Below, in pieces: positions 20,396-33,176 of a stretch of DNA of 64,000 bases. A model generated the notes under the pieces. That model made no database searches and was not told the origin of the DNA. It saw only the letters and a list, made by a program, of their open reading frames with translations. This stretch comes from Paraspadella gotoi (lineage: Eukaryota; Chaetognatha), in assembly GCA_051294375.1 (NCBI GenBank), contig CM119269.1, positions 9,608,782 to 9,672,781 on the forward strand, in the 5' to 3' direction. Made by a program: the position numbers and the translations under genes. The first letter of the stretch is position 1. Each line of letters starts with the position of its first letter.

Positions 20396-23300
20396 GGGGT
20401 CCGACGCGGAGAACGACGACATGAGCCTCGCCAAACGGTTTCGCCTCAACTCTGGCGAAACATCCGAGACGGCGCCCCCTGGCCAGTACTTCGAATGCCA
20501 TGAGCCCAACTGCTGCAAAAAGTTCCGCAACCTTAACGGTCTCAAGTATCATCAGTCGAGTTCTCATCCTCCCGAGGGCGTCGACCCTGCGCACTTCGAG
20601 GACGCCGAAGACGCAGGTGGAGGATCCTCTTCATCGCGACATCGAGATCGCGATCATCATCGACGCGACCGTGAGCATCGACATCATAAAGAATCGCGTG
20701 GCGGCACGCCCATTAAAGATTCCAAATCGCATCGACCTCCGCCGACGACGCATTCGACGCCAGCATCCGCAGCACCGCCAGCTGCGTCAGTCGCGGCAGC
20801 GCCTCCCGCCTCTTCTTCTGCCGCAGTCGCCGCCCAGTCTTTGCCGAGCAGCGTCGGTGTCGCTCCGCCCGTCGTCGCCATCGCCGCCCCTCCAGGTGGC
20901 GCGGTGCAGATGGCGGGGCAGCACCCGATCCCGTCGAAGACTCCTCCAGGCGCACAGATGCACCTAACGGGCGTTCCTCTCGGCGTGGCACCCGCCTCCT
21001 CCGTCAATCCACTCGGCGCTCCTCTTTCTAAGCCGGAAAATTCTCCCTCGTCGGCGCCGACTATCGGCACTAAACATCCGGCGCCTCCTTCTCTCCCCGG
21101 CGCCGAGAATATGGAGAAACACAAGAAGCCAAAGTTGGAAGGAAAACCGGGCACGATCGTCAAGGTTCGCGGGACTGCATCCATCGCCCCCATGAAGCCC
21201 ATAGTCCCGGCGCTGCAGCCCCGCGCTCCCACGGCTCCCGGTGGCGCCAATTACCAACCGGTGACGACGCCGGCGGGCGTGTCCCAAGTATCGCCGAATT
21301 CTGCGCTGAAACCGATTCAACCGAAGCCAACTATTTTGGGCGAACCCACGCCGATGAATCCTGTCCTCGTGGATTTAGAGAAAAAGAAAAAGAAGAAGAA
21401 ATTAAAGGAAGGAGAAGGGCTGCATAAAGCCTCTCCTAAACTCAGCCCGCCCCATTCGGGCGTCCGCACGGGAAAAACTCCGCCTCCCAATTCGATCCCG
21501 CCCGTCTCGGCCGCCCTCAGCCCTACCTCCCACCATCCTTACCCCGGTGAACACCCACACGCCCCGTCTCGGTCGCAAGGGTCGCGAACCCCGACGGGCG
21601 GTCCCCACGGGGCTCCTGGCACGCCCCAGCCCCCTAGCCTCGACGCCGTAATGCCCCAGACGCTGGATAAGGCCAACGTGGCGCTACACAACGCTCACAA
21701 TTCCGCGCCTCCACCACTGCTGCCGGGAAAGGAAGAGGAGCCGCCGCGGCTGAACAGCCCGGCCTATTCGGACATTTCTGACCCATCGGATCCTGCTCCT
21801 GTGCTGGAGAACGAGAATGCTAAGAAAGAGGACACCGAAGGGCCCGGAGCGGAAAGGACCTACATGCCGCCATTCTCTCCTTATTACGGGCAGCCGCCCT
21901 ACCTCGTCCCCATCGTTACTACGGCTCCCGGCGCTGGAATCGCGCCTGGCGCCACTCTAGTCACTTCCGCCGGAACGCCGGTCGTTGTCCCTCCGGCCTC
22001 GGGTGGACCCATGGATCATCAGCGACTTCCTCCCGGTCTGGCTCCTGGAATGCCACCGGGCATGGCTCACGGCATGGCTCCGGGCATGGCTCCCGGCATG
22101 GCACCCCCGAAGGATGTTCGAACGGATTTAGCTGTGTCGGCGGCGTCGAAACCGGGCGAAGGTCCAGGCGTCGATTCTCCTGCCGGAGCGCCTGGAGGTC
22201 TGCCCCCGTCTCATCCAGGAGCCGCCGCGGCCGCCGTCTCTCAAGGGCTGACAACGGCCCAAGCTGCCGCTCTCTACATCAACAATCCTTACTACTACGC
22301 CGCGTATTACGACGCCTATTGTCGTCACATGACCCAAGTCGATCCTCAGTATCGCGCCCAGTATGAAAAGCACATGGCCGAGGTTCAGCGCCAGCAGCAG
22401 GAGCAACAGCAGCGCGCTGCTTCGCTCGACCGTAAGGAAGGGCGCGGAACGCCGTCGACGCCGCAGGGCAAAGCGGCGTCCTCGACGCCGGGTCAGCTGT
22501 CCAAAGGGGAACCTCTCGAGTCGAAGCATCCACGCGGCGTTGAAGATGATAAGAAAACGCTCCACGCCCACGACGCCAACTATCAAAAGCGTCAGAGCGA
22601 AAATCATCAGATCCTCAAGGAGAATATGGAGATGAAGATGCAGATGACGGCGACGTCGGAAGGCGGCGTCGGCAGCATCGGCGGCGGAGCCCGTCCAGCG
22701 CGGGACTTTCCCTCTGCCGCCTATGATCCTCGCGACCCTCGCGATCCTCGCGCCATCTACAAACAAACGCAGGAAGAAACGCTGCGCTACATGAGTAAAG
22801 GCGCGCCACCAGGCGGCGCTCCGCCGTCGTCGATCCCCTCCCCGCTGCAACGCCCACCCTCTCGCGGGGAACGGGCGCCGCCGACGTCCGTGCACCACGC
22901 TGCAGCCGCCGCCGCGAATCCGCGAAATCCGCTGCCGCATCATTTTCACGACAAGCGGTCCGCGTCGCCCAATCATCCCGCTAATGTCCAAAGGTCTCCT
23001 TATCCTCCCGGAGGACCCCATCTATCAGCGCCTCCCGGCTCTAAGATGGCGGTGTCTTTATCGACGCCGCCGAAACCGCGCCCACCATCGCCGCTTTCCT
23101 CTCCTCGTGATTTACCCCCTGGTGCTAAACATCATCCCTCGACCAAAGATCCCCGCAAAGACGATCCCCCCAAGACTTTATCCGGTCACCCCAACGAACC
23201 CAAAGACTTAAGTCAAGCCCCTCGTGACCGCGGAGGTGTGCCGCCACCGCCGCCCAACGGCCCTCCAGGTGCGAGCTCTCACCGGCCGCCCTCGTCCAGC

Positions 23301-23906
23301 CCCGTGCCGCTTTCGAGCGCTTCGGCGGGGCAGCAGCCGCCCCCGCATTTGGCCGCTTACCCGCCCGGCTATCCTATTCCCCCCGCTGCCTACGCCGCCT
23401 ACGCGGGTATGCCCATTGAGTTTTATCAACGCGGTCTCGCTCCTTACGCCACGGCTGCCGCTTCGCCCTACGCTCGCCCGCCCTTCCTTCCCCCGGGATC
23501 TCAGTACGCGCCCGGAATGGCGCCCGGCATGCCATCCCCCGGCCAGCCCGGCGGCGTCTCCGTAGCGCAGCGACATCCAGCGGCGCCTCCGCCACGCCAC
23601 CCGCTCGACGTTAAGCCCGGCGCCCCACCCTCAGCCCCAGCGGGCCATCCGCTTGGGGGCAGCAACACGGCCATCGAGATGCTCAAACAACAAGCGGAAA
23701 ACGCCAGGCAGAATCATAAGATCCATGAGTTGGGTCAGGTCGGGGCGGGATCTCCCGCCGCCCCTCCCGGGCCCCATCCGCCCTCTTCTCGGGCTTTCGA
23801 AGGCCACCCGTCTTCGTCCATCATGAGAGGGTCACCGTCGGGGCTGCCCCCGGGCCATCCGGGCTACGCCCTTCCTCCTGGATATCCGACTTCTATTATC
23901 CCGTGA
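20396..23906 (+). CDS. ZNF609: ZNF608/ZNF609/Scribbler family, large terminal exon
   Basis: A single exon of 1,169 codons and a TGA stop. Near its start is the C2H2 finger [13 protein letters not shown]...[10 protein letters not shown], with C-x4-C-x12-H-x4-H spacing, the family's only finger. Counting from Met at 20,421, conserved short motifs follow in family order: [14 protein letters not shown] near residue 296, a Lys run (KKKKKKK) near 318, [14 protein letters not shown] near 445, [10 protein letters not shown] with [20 protein letters not shown] near 640, and [20 protein letters not shown] near the end, like ALDILQQHASHYK in vertebrates. Between them lie Pro/Ala/Gly-rich disordered stretches, including [13 protein letters not shown]. 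No frame breaks, so this is good-quality consensus. The protein probably acts in the nucleus. Confidence 0.95.
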
Positions 23907-24400
23907 AACTACAATCGGTGAATTATCAAAAAGGAAAAAAAAAAAAAAAAAAACTCGCTGGATTCGATCGCGAAACCTTTTGATATTCGGGTCCGCTTTA
24001 TTTTGAAAATATTCTACGACGAAAAGTATAATCATTTTTCGCAAACAAGCTCTTTTATTTTTTTTTTTCGTCAATTGTGCGTTAATCATTGTTTGGTGAT
24101 CTTTTTGGTCTAATATCGTATAAACAAACAAACGAATACCGTTAATCCTACGATTATATTGTATTTTAATTTAGGTATCAAATTAATTTCCCAACCCCCT
24201 TTTCCTTTCAAAACCCGCGACCCTCTGTTCTCTTTTTTCCCCCATTACGATACGATCAATTACAATGTAAATCTGTGATATGTTACTGAGTCATTGTAAT
24301 TGCCGGTTAACATTCTTAAATTCCCCGTCTTTTTTCGTTGAAACCTGGTGTAAATAAAATTTTCTCGAACATTCAAGGTTTTTGACTCTGCAAAGTTTTT
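23907..24400 (+). terminator. ZNF609: ZNF609 3' UTR with poly(A) signal
   Basis: AATAAA lies at 24,353-24,358, about 450 bases after the stop, followed by a GT/T-rich element (GTTTTTGACTCTGC). Contains A and T homopolymers. The same UTR recurs at 29,249-29,745 with only small length differences. Confidence 0.65.
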
Positions 24401-26266
24401 CTGTTTTAGATTAAAAAAAAAAAAAATTTGGCTCTGATTATAGAGTAGCTTATGTTTCTTGTCATGTTGTTTTGAAAAAGAAAAATCAATGATTCCTGGA
24501 TGTTTTTATCTGCTTTTTGTTAAGATTTCAAGTTTAGTCAGTTCTTCTAAACCGAGTGAAAATCTTCGTGTAGATAGTCCCATTTGAAATATGTATATTA
24601 TATAACGTGGGTGAATTTGCTTTTTTCCCCCCAATTAAAGAAAGAAGTTCGTTTTTTAAAAACTTTAAAAAATAAGGTTTTATTCATTCGGCGATTTAAC
24701 GCTGAATATCAAATTTCGACTTATCCTTCCTCCCCAAAACTCTTTTTACGATTAAGGAAAGTAAAATAGTTTTCTAATTTCTTAATTTTGATATCAAAAC
24801 CTATGGCTCAGAATTTGGGTGATTAATTTTCAACCCCCTCCAAAGGGTTGTGTTAATTGCCCTTAGCCAATCAAATGATAGTCTTGAAAAAGAAGATATA
24901 GTGACATGGACGAAACGACGTAATAAGAATAGGCACATTAATAGCGCTTCACAATTAGTAAATAGTAAGGTTATTAATGCTTTGTAATTTTTTTTACGTC
25001 CAAAATTAATACGAAACTATGTGATGTGGTATAAATCTACTTAAAATAATGAAATATTCAACTATCCTCCTTCCGATGGTGCCACGACACTTACTTATGC
25101 AAAAAAAATAACCAACTTGGCGTTCTATTTTACAGATTTAAAAATTGTTCATGAAATTTTATTATGTGAAAATCCTTTCTTTTTCGATGTTTATGAGTTA
25201 GAAGAAAATCAAAGTTTTTGAATTCTGCAAACAAATTTGTTAAAAAAAAAATCGTTGTACAATTCAAAAACTTTGATTTTCTCTAATGAATTTTATGGAA
25301 ATCTCAGTCGAGGGTCGAGTCCTACGACTAAGCCTATTGACATCTGCAAACGAACTCATTTCATACGATTCTAGGCGTCATGTTCAACGGCGTTCAAAAA
25401 TAAATAAATAAATAAATAAAAACTTTCGCCGAAGATTAAGGGTGGTTTAGGGTTAAGAGAGTAGGGTAATTAAGTAATCATTTTTTAAAATTAAAAAAAA
25501 CTGAATTAAATGGTTTTTCAAAAAACGACAAATCCCAGTCGCCGAAAGTAAAATTATCCTTTTATAGTGGACTAAAATCCACCAACCATTAAGGTATTTG
25601 TCCTTTTGTTTAAGCCATGCTTCTGATCATAAATTAGAACAAGTAAGTCGCTCCTGCGGAAAATCTGCATAACAGTTAATTTAATTAAATTGAAACAAAT
25701 GTAAACAGCTCATTGCTATTTATTGCTCAGACTAATTAAACCGGATAGATGTCTTTAATTATAAAACTAAATTTATTACGGTTTCGTTTTTCTTTTTCTT
25801 AGTATTTTTTAACATCGAAATAAACTAAGACCTAGGTTTACCGTTTAGGTGAAAAACTTTATTCACATATTAATAGACTCTAAAATATTCAAAAATCACT
25901 GTACATTATGTAATACCTGAATTAAATGATATCACGGGTATACTTTAAGAAAAGAATAATAAACCTCAAGATACATGAAATGTAAATCTATATAAATTAT
26001 GCTTTATTTGTATTTGCATTTAACGGTTCCGACTAAGTTTCATGTAAGGTAAGGTTTCAATAAAGAAAATAACATAGTTTTGTTCAAATAAATGAGGACT
26101 TTAAAAAGTGGTAAGAACATTTAACAATCACCCGGACAACGATGTATTTTTAGTGAAGGGAAATAGTGGATTAATTTAACAGTAAACGATGGTTGGTAAA
26201 ACTGTTGTAGTCAAGGTTGTTTCTAGTTAAACCTAAATGAACTGTATAAAAATAATGATAAGTATA
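24401..26266. other. No gene recognised: AT-rich intergenic DNA with a foldback
   Basis: Spacer between convergent ZNF609 (+) and mGluR (-). It contains a 22-bp perfect inverted repeat (AGAAAATCAAAGTTTTTGAA at 25,203 and its complement ending 25,282) around a spacer of about 35 bases, and a TAAA tetramer run at 25,403-25,420. No open frame of interest. Confidence 0.6.
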
Positions 26267-27484
26267 CAGGGGTGGGACCATATATCTAGACAAAATCTTA
26301 AAAAATCATTGCTCTAAAACTTAATGATTTTTAAAAATCTAAACAAATATTCAAATAATACTCTTCGCTTTTAGACTATGTATTAATTGTTGTGAAATTC
26401 TTTGATATAATGCTTATTTTGATGCCGCAAAAGGCAATTGCTCTGCTTTCTCCGCGCGGTTTGGAACAAAAATGTTTGAATACTTATTGTTAATTTCATT
26501 CTAAGATATAATAAAATATCATAAACGTTGAGCCTGGGGATGGAGCACGCGGCAACGCGGTGTAGGGAGGGAGGGAGAAAGGAGAAGACCCGCCCGAACG
26601 ATCTGCAGTGCCTGCAATGCCGAGGGCGGGAGAACGGCAGGAGAGTGGCAGGAGAGCGGCAGGAGAAAGACGGCGAAGCTGCAGGAGGAGAGAGAGACAA
26701 AGGATCGAGGAACTGACCCATGACTTACCCATGAACTCACCGGACCAATAAGAACCGGAGTAAAGGTCGGGGGAACAAGAGAATTTGAGAATGAGAATTC
26801 GGTTTGACTTTGTGTAGAAGACTTAGCGTGTTTCTAGCTTCACTCTCGTTCTCATCGTTTCTGGATCCACGTCTCGCTCTCAGAGATTTTTTTGTGAAAA
26901 ATAGAATTCTTAAATTTGACCACATTTGACTTCACGTTATTGATATTTATTTGTAGTATAATAATGCTTCTGGCAAGGTGTACATTGCATTTCGTTTAAA
27001 AAAATTGTGAAGTAAGCAATGTAAGGTTCGGGTAAGTTACTGTTATGGTTTAATTTTTATTAATACTTATTTTTATCAAATATTTATTAACGATAATGTC
27101 AGATAAATAAATTAATCATGTAAAATTTCTGAATGCATAATAAAAGGGTTAAAACGGTAAGATATACATAAGTATTTGACAATTTAAGTATATTATTTAA
27201 AAATTTCCGTAAATTTTTTTTCACTTAGCTTTAAAAAATTAAATAGGTTTAATTTGGATAGTTATGAACAGCTTAAAATCAGGTAAATTGAAGAAAATAT
27301 TAAAAAGTATGCCTTTCATCTAATGAATAAAAAAGAGTAGTTGCTTAAAAACTCATTTTGTTTCATTATATATGAAAGTGAAAAGCCATAAAAAAGTCTT
27401 TACACTAACATTTTATGATTGTACCTCAAACGTTCAGACAGGGCAGGACGTTAAGTTTTGTCCATATATATAATCCCACCTCTG
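26267..27484. mobile_element. Tc1/mariner-like non-autonomous element (MITE), copy 1
   Basis: Ends are imperfect inverted repeats: left CAGGGGTGGGACCATATATC and right (complement) CAGAGGTGGGATTATATATA, both followed by a GACAAAA motif. The element is flanked by TA on both sides (26,265-26,266 and 27,485-27,486), the target duplication expected of Tc1/mariner. Length is 1,218 bp. No transposase frame is present. Positions about 26,530-26,760 form a GC-rich island with GGCAGGAGAG-type repeats, unlike the AT-rich remainder, possibly captured host sequence. The same element occurs in the two other copies of the block. Confidence 0.65.
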
Positions 27485-27826
27485 TAAATTGACTAATTTT
27501 GGCACGCACAAACAAGATTCAAGTCGATGCATTGTAGAATTTGAGAAGATATTTTAGAAATTAATTGTATATGTAACAAAGAAAGGTATTCTAATAATAT
27601 TTTACTCTTATAATTTGTTGGTTTTAGTAAAATAAAGAACTAACTAAACTTGTCTGCATATTTTAATCAGCTTTTTAGTTTCGAGCGGACACTGCATTGA
27701 GCGCGGAATTTTACCCAATAAAAAGTGAGGGATTGTCATTTCAATTTAAAATGCCTGGGAGAAAGCAATACCTATGCTCTTTTTTTTGTCACTCGATTCA
27801 AAATTCGTTTAGCGCGCGTTTTCGAA

Positions 27827-27914
27827 TCAAATCTTGACGGGGGCGTCGACGTCGCTTCCGTCGGCAACGATCGTTTCCCCGGCGAAGGAAGACTCCACTA
27901 CGACTTCACTGAAG
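27827..27914 (-). CDS. mGluR: Candidate C-terminal exon of mGluR (copy 1)
   Basis: On the minus strand an acceptor (AAATTTCAG, or the AG eleven bases on) opens a GC-rich segment reading VVVESSFAGETIVADGSDVD then APVKI and TGA. From the later AG the phase fits the one-base overhang of the TM7 exon (GQSGR plus G). It is identical in copies 1 and 2, unlike surrounding spacer, which suggests constraint. It would be a cytoplasmic tail ending. No homologue is recognised; the call rests on phase, composition and position downstream of TM7. Confidence 0.4.
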
Positions 27915-28002
27915 CTGAAATTTATAAATTAGTTGACGAATTAAATTTACTTATTCGATTTAATTATTAAATATTAAATGAATTGAATAAATTATCTCTC
28001 TC

Positions 28003-28130
28003 TCTCCTTCCTGATTCCAGCCTCCTTCGTGAGGGCCACTCTTCTATCGACAATTTCAGAAATGCTTGTCTTTTTCGGTCATATGACCTGAAGTGACCGA
28101 GAGGAGATAGGTTCACCGTGCCTCTCTATG
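28003..28130 (-). other. mGluR: Possible alternative mGluR tail exon (uncertain)
   Basis: A second GC-richer patch upstream (on minus) of the candidate tail exon starts after CACTTCAG. In copy 2 (33,365-33,450) it reads GHIDRKRPSISGNCR and stop in the phase left by the TM7 exon. In copy 1 the frame differs because of three one-base indels. It may be an alternative last exon or conserved noncoding DNA. Confidence 0.25.
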
Positions 28131-28806
28131 TGCATCACCTCTATACTGTCCTTAGTTAATCATTAATTATTAATGTTAATGTGCCGATAAACTATAATTA
28201 CCTTTACATCAGCTTCTTAATTAACTTAATGACCCCAATTTGGGTCTAGCATGGAGCAGGTAAATCTCCCTCCTTTTCGTTTTACCAACTTTTATTCTAA
28301 CTGACAAACTGTGAACAAATAAACTAAAAAAAGTATAGGAGCACCGTTTTGTCTTGACAGTTTTCGTGGAAAAAAAACAGAACTTGTTCTAAATTTTCGT
28401 AACAAGGAAGTTCCGTTACAAGGAGATGTCAACCTCAAAAACTATGAATAAGGAATGAGATCCAAAAAGTTTTTTTTTTTTCGCCGCGAGTACTCGCGGG
28501 GGCAACTCGATAAACCTCTTTTCGGGCGGTTCGTCGGTCGGTCTTATTGTATGTTTCTCCCTCTGTCCATCGCTTTGTCCCACCTAACATTAAAAAGGCT
28601 CATAACTCATAAATTAATACTCATCGACTAAGTTCATACTTGGGAGGAAAGTAAGATACCACATGTGATCACATGACCTATATTTCAATTAATTTTTATT
28701 GTGAATATGTTTAATTTTGTCAGAACAATTTTACTATTTTGCATATATTTTGGTGTTGTAGTTGAAACTTTACAAATAAGTCTTGAAAAGTCAAGAGATC
28801 ACTCGG

Positions 28807-28842
28807 CAATACACGTTAAATACACGTTAAATACACGTTAAA
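28807..28842. repeat. Three tandem 11-bp units (TACACGTTAAA)
   Basis: Three consecutive near-perfect copies, present also at about 34,342-34,372 and 38,925-38,956 and reduced in the inverted copy near 51,935-51,965. Confidence 0.7.
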
Positions 28843-28986
28843 GGAAAGTCACCTCGGCGCAACACATTAAAAGGACCTTTCTTGTTTTCTCGATTTTCTT
28901 TTTACTTCTCCTCTCTCCATGGTGATCTATGGTGCCTCGCGCCATTTTTTTCTCGTGAAAGAGTCGAAGTCTTACAAGCAACCCCA

Positions 28987-29011
28987 NNNNNNNNNNNNNN
29001 NNNNNNNNNNN
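28987..29011. other. Assembly gap (25 N)
   Basis: Exactly 25 undetermined bases at the junction of the two tandem copies. Fixed-size runs of 25 are placeholders left by some long-read gap-filling tools. Confidence 1.
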
Positions 29012-29248
29012 GCCATCGAGATGCTCAAACAACAAGCGGAAAACGCCAGGCAGAATCATAAGATCCATGAGTTGGGTCAGGTCGGGGCGGGATCTCCCGC
29101 CGCCCCTCCCGGGCCCCATCCGCCCTCTTCTCGGGCTTTCGAAGGCCACCCGTCTTCGTCCATCATGAGAGGGTCACCGTCGGGGCTGCCCCCGGGCCAT
29201 CCGGGCTACGCCCTTCCTCCTGGATATCCGACTTCTATTATCCCGTGA
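29012..29248 (+). pseudogene. ZNF609: Second copy of the ZNF609 C-terminal coding end
   Basis: 237 bases encoding the last 78 residues ([20 protein letters not shown] to GYPTSIIP) and stop, matching 23,670-23,906 with no start or splice site of its own because a gap precedes it. Best read as the same exon end from another contig or haplotype. Confidence 0.85.
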
Positions 29249-29745
29249 AACTACAATCGGTGAATTATCAAAAAGGAAAAAAAAAAAAAAAAAAAACTCG
29301 CTGGATTCGATCGCGAAACCTTTTGATATTCGGGTCCGCTTTATTTTGAAAATATTCTACGACGAAAAGTATAATCATTTTTCGCAAACAAGCTCTTTTA
29401 TTTTTTTTTTTCGTCAATTGTGCGTTAATCATTGTTTGGTGATCTTTTTGGTCTAATATCGTATAAACAAACAACGAATACCGTTAATCCTACGATTATA
29501 TTGTATTTTAATTTAGGTATCAAATTAATTTCCCAACCCCCTTTTCCTTTCAAAACCCGCGACCCTCTGTTCTCTTTTTTCCCCCATTACGATACGATCA
29601 ATTACAATGTAAATCTGTGATATGTTACTGAGTCATTGTAATTGCCGGTTAACATTCTTAAATTCCCCGTCTTTTTTCGTTGAAACCTGGTGTAAATAAA
29701 ATTTTCTCGAACATTCAAGGTTTTTGACTCTGCAAAGTTTTTCTG
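29249..29745 (+). terminator. ZNF609: Second copy of ZNF609 3' UTR and poly(A) signal
   Basis: AATAAA at 29,695-29,700. Sequence is nearly identical to 23,907-24,400. Confidence 0.65.
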
Positions 29746-31625
29746 TTTTAGATTAAAAAAAAAAAAAAAATTGGCTCTGATTATAGAGTAGCTTATGTTT
29801 CTTGTCATGTTGTTTTGAAAAAGAAAAATCAATGATTCCTGGATGTTTTTATCTGCTTTTTGTTAAGATTTCAAGTTTAGTCAGTTCTTCTAAACCGAGT
29901 GAAAATCTTCGTGTAGATAGTCCCATTTGAAATATGTATATTATATAACGTGGGTGAATTTGCTTTTTTCCCCCCAATTAAAGAAAGAAGTTCGTTTTTA
30001 AAAACTTTATAAGTATTATCATTTAATTAAGAATAATCATAAGTTCGTTATTTTATTCATTCGGCGATTTAACGCTGAATATCAAATTTCGACTTATCCT
30101 TCCTCCCCAAAACTCTTTTTACGATTAAGGAAAGCAAAATAGTTTTCTAATTTCTTAATTTTGATATCAAAACCTATGGCTCAGAATTTGGGTGATTAAT
30201 TTTCAACCCCTCCAAAGGGTTGTGTTAATTGCCCTTAGCCAATCAAATGATAGTCTTGAAAAAGAAGATATAGTGACATGGACGAAACGACGTAATAAGA
30301 ATAGGCACATTAATAGCCTTCACAATTAGTAAATAGTAAGGTTATTAAGCTTTGTAATTTTTTTTACTCCAAAATTAATACGAAAACGTCCAGTAGAGTG
30401 ATGTGGTATAAATCTACTTAAAATAATGAAATTTCAACTATCCTCCTTCCGATGGTGCCACGACACTTACTATGCAAAAAAAATAACCAACTTGGCGTTC
30501 TATTTTACAGATTTAAAAATTGTTCATGAAATTTTATTATGTGAAAATCCTTTCTTTTCGTGTTTATGAGTAGAAGAAAATCAAAGTTTTTGAATTCTGC
30601 AACAAATTTGTAAAAAAAAAATCGTTGTACAATTCAAAAACTTTGATTTTCTCTTAATGAATTTTATGGAAATCTCAGTCTGAGGGTCAGTCCTACGACT
30701 AAGCCTATTGACATCTGCAAACGACTCATTTCATACGATTCTAGGCGTCATGTTCAACGGCGTTCAAAAATAAATAAATAAATAAAAACTTCGCCGAAGG
30801 TTAAGGGTGGTTTAGGGTTAAGAGGGTAGGGTAATTAAGTAATCATTTTTTAAAATTAAAAAAAACTAATTAAATGGTTTTTCAAAAAACGACAAATCCC
30901 AGTCGCCGAAAGTAAAATTATCCTTTTATGTGGACTAAAATCCACCAACCATTAGGTATTTGTCCTTTTGTTTAAGCCATGCTTCTGATCATAAATTAGA
31001 ACAAGTAATCGCTCCTGCGGAAAATCTGCATAACAGTTAATTTAATTAAATTGAAACAAATGGTAAACAGCTCATTGCTATTTATTGCTCAGACTAATTA
31101 AACCGGATAGATGTCTTTAATTATAAAACTAAATTTATTACGGTTTCGTTTTTCTTTTTCTTAGTATTTTTTAACATCGAAATAAACTAAGACCTAGGTT
31201 TACCGTTAGGTGAAAAACTTTATTCACATATTAATAGACTCTAAAATATTCAAAAATCACTGTACATTATGTATCCTTGAATTAAATGATATCACGGGTA
31301 TACTTTAAGAAAAGAATAATAAACCTCAAGATACATGAAATGTAAATCTATATAAATTATGCTTTATTTGTATTTGCATTTAACGGTTCCGACTAAGTTT
31401 CATGTAAGGTAAGGTTTCAATAAAGAAAATAACATAGTTTTGTTCAAATAAATGAGGACTTTAAAAAGTGGTAAGAACATTTAACAATCACCCGGACAAC
31501 GATGTATTTTTAGTGAAGGGAAATAGTGGATTAATTTAACAGTAAACGATGGTTGGTAAACTGTTGTAGTCAAGGTTGTTTCTAGTTAAACCTAAATGAA
31601 CTGTATAAAAATAATGATAAGTATA

Positions 31626-32834
31626 CAGGGGTGGGACCATATATCTAGACAAAATCTTAAAAATCATTGCTCTAAAACTTAATGATTTTTAAAAATCTAA
31701 ACAAATATTCAAATAATACTCTTCGCTTTTAGACTATGTATTAATTGTTGTGAAATTCTTTGATATAATGCTTATTTTGATGCCGCAAAAGGCAATTGCT
31801 CTGCTTTCTCCGCGCGGTTTGGAACAAAAATGTTTTGAATACTTATTGTTAATTTCATTCTAAGATATAATAAAATATCATAAACGTTGAGCCTGGGGAT
31901 GGAGCACGCGGCAACGCGGTGTAGGGAGGGAGGGAGAAAGGAGAAGACCCGCCCGAACGATCTGCAGTGCCTGCAATGCCGAGGGCGGAGAACGGCAGGA
32001 GAGGGCAGGAGAGCGGCAGGAGAAGACGGCGAAGCTGCAGGAGGAGAGAGAGACAAAGGATCGAGGAACTGACCCATGACTTACCCATGAACTCACCGGA
32101 CCAATAAGAACCGGAGTAAAGGTCGGGGAACAAGAGAATTTGAGAATGAGAATTCGGTTTGACTTTGTGTAGAAGACTTAGCGTGTTTCTAGCTTCACTC
32201 TCGTTCTCATCGTTTCTGGATCACTCTCGCTCTCAGAGATTTTTTTGTGAAAAATAGAATTCTTAAATTTGACCACATTTGACTTCACGTTATTGATATT
32301 TATTTGTAGTATAATAATGCTTCTGGCAAGGTGTACATTGCATTTCGTTTAAAAAAATTGTGAAGTAAGCAATGTAAGGTTCGGGTAAGTTACTGTTATG
32401 GTTTAATTTTTATTAATACTTATTTTTATCAAATATTTATTAACGATAATGTCAGATAAATAAATTAATCATGTAAAATTTCTGAATGCATAATAAAAGG
32501 GTTAAAACGGTAAGATATACATAAGTATTTGACAATTTAAGTATATTATTTAAAAATTTCCGTAAATTTTTTTCACTTAGCTTTAAAAAATTAAATAGGT
32601 TTAATTTGGATAGTTATGAACAGCTTAAAATCAGGTAAATTGAAGAAAATATTAAAAAGTATGCCTTTCATCTAATGAATAAAAAAGAATAGTTGCTTAA
32701 AAATCATTTTGTTTCATTTATATGAAAGTGAAAAGCCATAAAAAAGTCTTTACACTAACATTTTATGATTGTACCTCAAACGTTCAGACAGGGCAGGACG
32801 TTAAGTTTTGTCCATATATATAATCCCACCTCTG
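31626..32834. mobile_element. Tc1/mariner-like MITE, copy 2
   Basis: Same element as 26,267-27,484, with identical termini (CAGGGGTGGGACC...) and TA flanks; GC-rich core at about 31,890-32,105 is slightly shortened. Confidence 0.65.
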
Positions 32835-33176
32835 TAAATTGACTAATTTTGGCACAAACAAGATTCAAGTCGATGCATTGTAGAATTTGAGAAGATATTT
32901 TAGAAATTAATTGTATATGTAACAAAGAAAGGTATTCTAATAATATTTTACTCTTATAATTTGTTGGGTTTTAGTAAAATAAAGAACTAACTAAACTTGT
33001 CTGCATATTTTAATCAGCTTTTTAGTTTCGAGCGGACACCTGCATTGAGCGCGGAATTTTACCCAATAAAAAGTGAGGGATTGTCATTTCAATTTAAAAT
33101 GCCTGGGAGAAAGCAATACCTATGCTCTTTTTTTTTGTCACTCGATTCAAAATTCGTTTTAGCGCGCGTTTTCGAA

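Larger units (their letters stand above)
23670..28986 (+). repeat. Tandem block, copy 1 (ZNF609 3' end and flank)
   Basis: This stretch recurs, starting with the same base of the ZNF609 exon, at 29,012-34,520 after a 25-N gap, and most of it again inverted at about 51,700-55,655. Copies 1 and 2 are both clean but differ by scattered SNPs, small indels and one insertion of about 230 bp in copy 2 (33,850-34,087). That pattern fits two alleles of one locus placed in tandem. Confidence 0.85.

Noticed and set aside
20684-21250. Long minus-strand frames under the ZNF609 terminal exon (also 22,128-23,021)
   Set aside because: Shadows of a GC-rich coding exon; the plus frame has conserved family motifs throughout.
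26383-26740. Overlapping minus frames in the GC-rich MITE core
   Set aside because: Frames are not conserved between the three copies (indels shift them), so they are unlikely to code.
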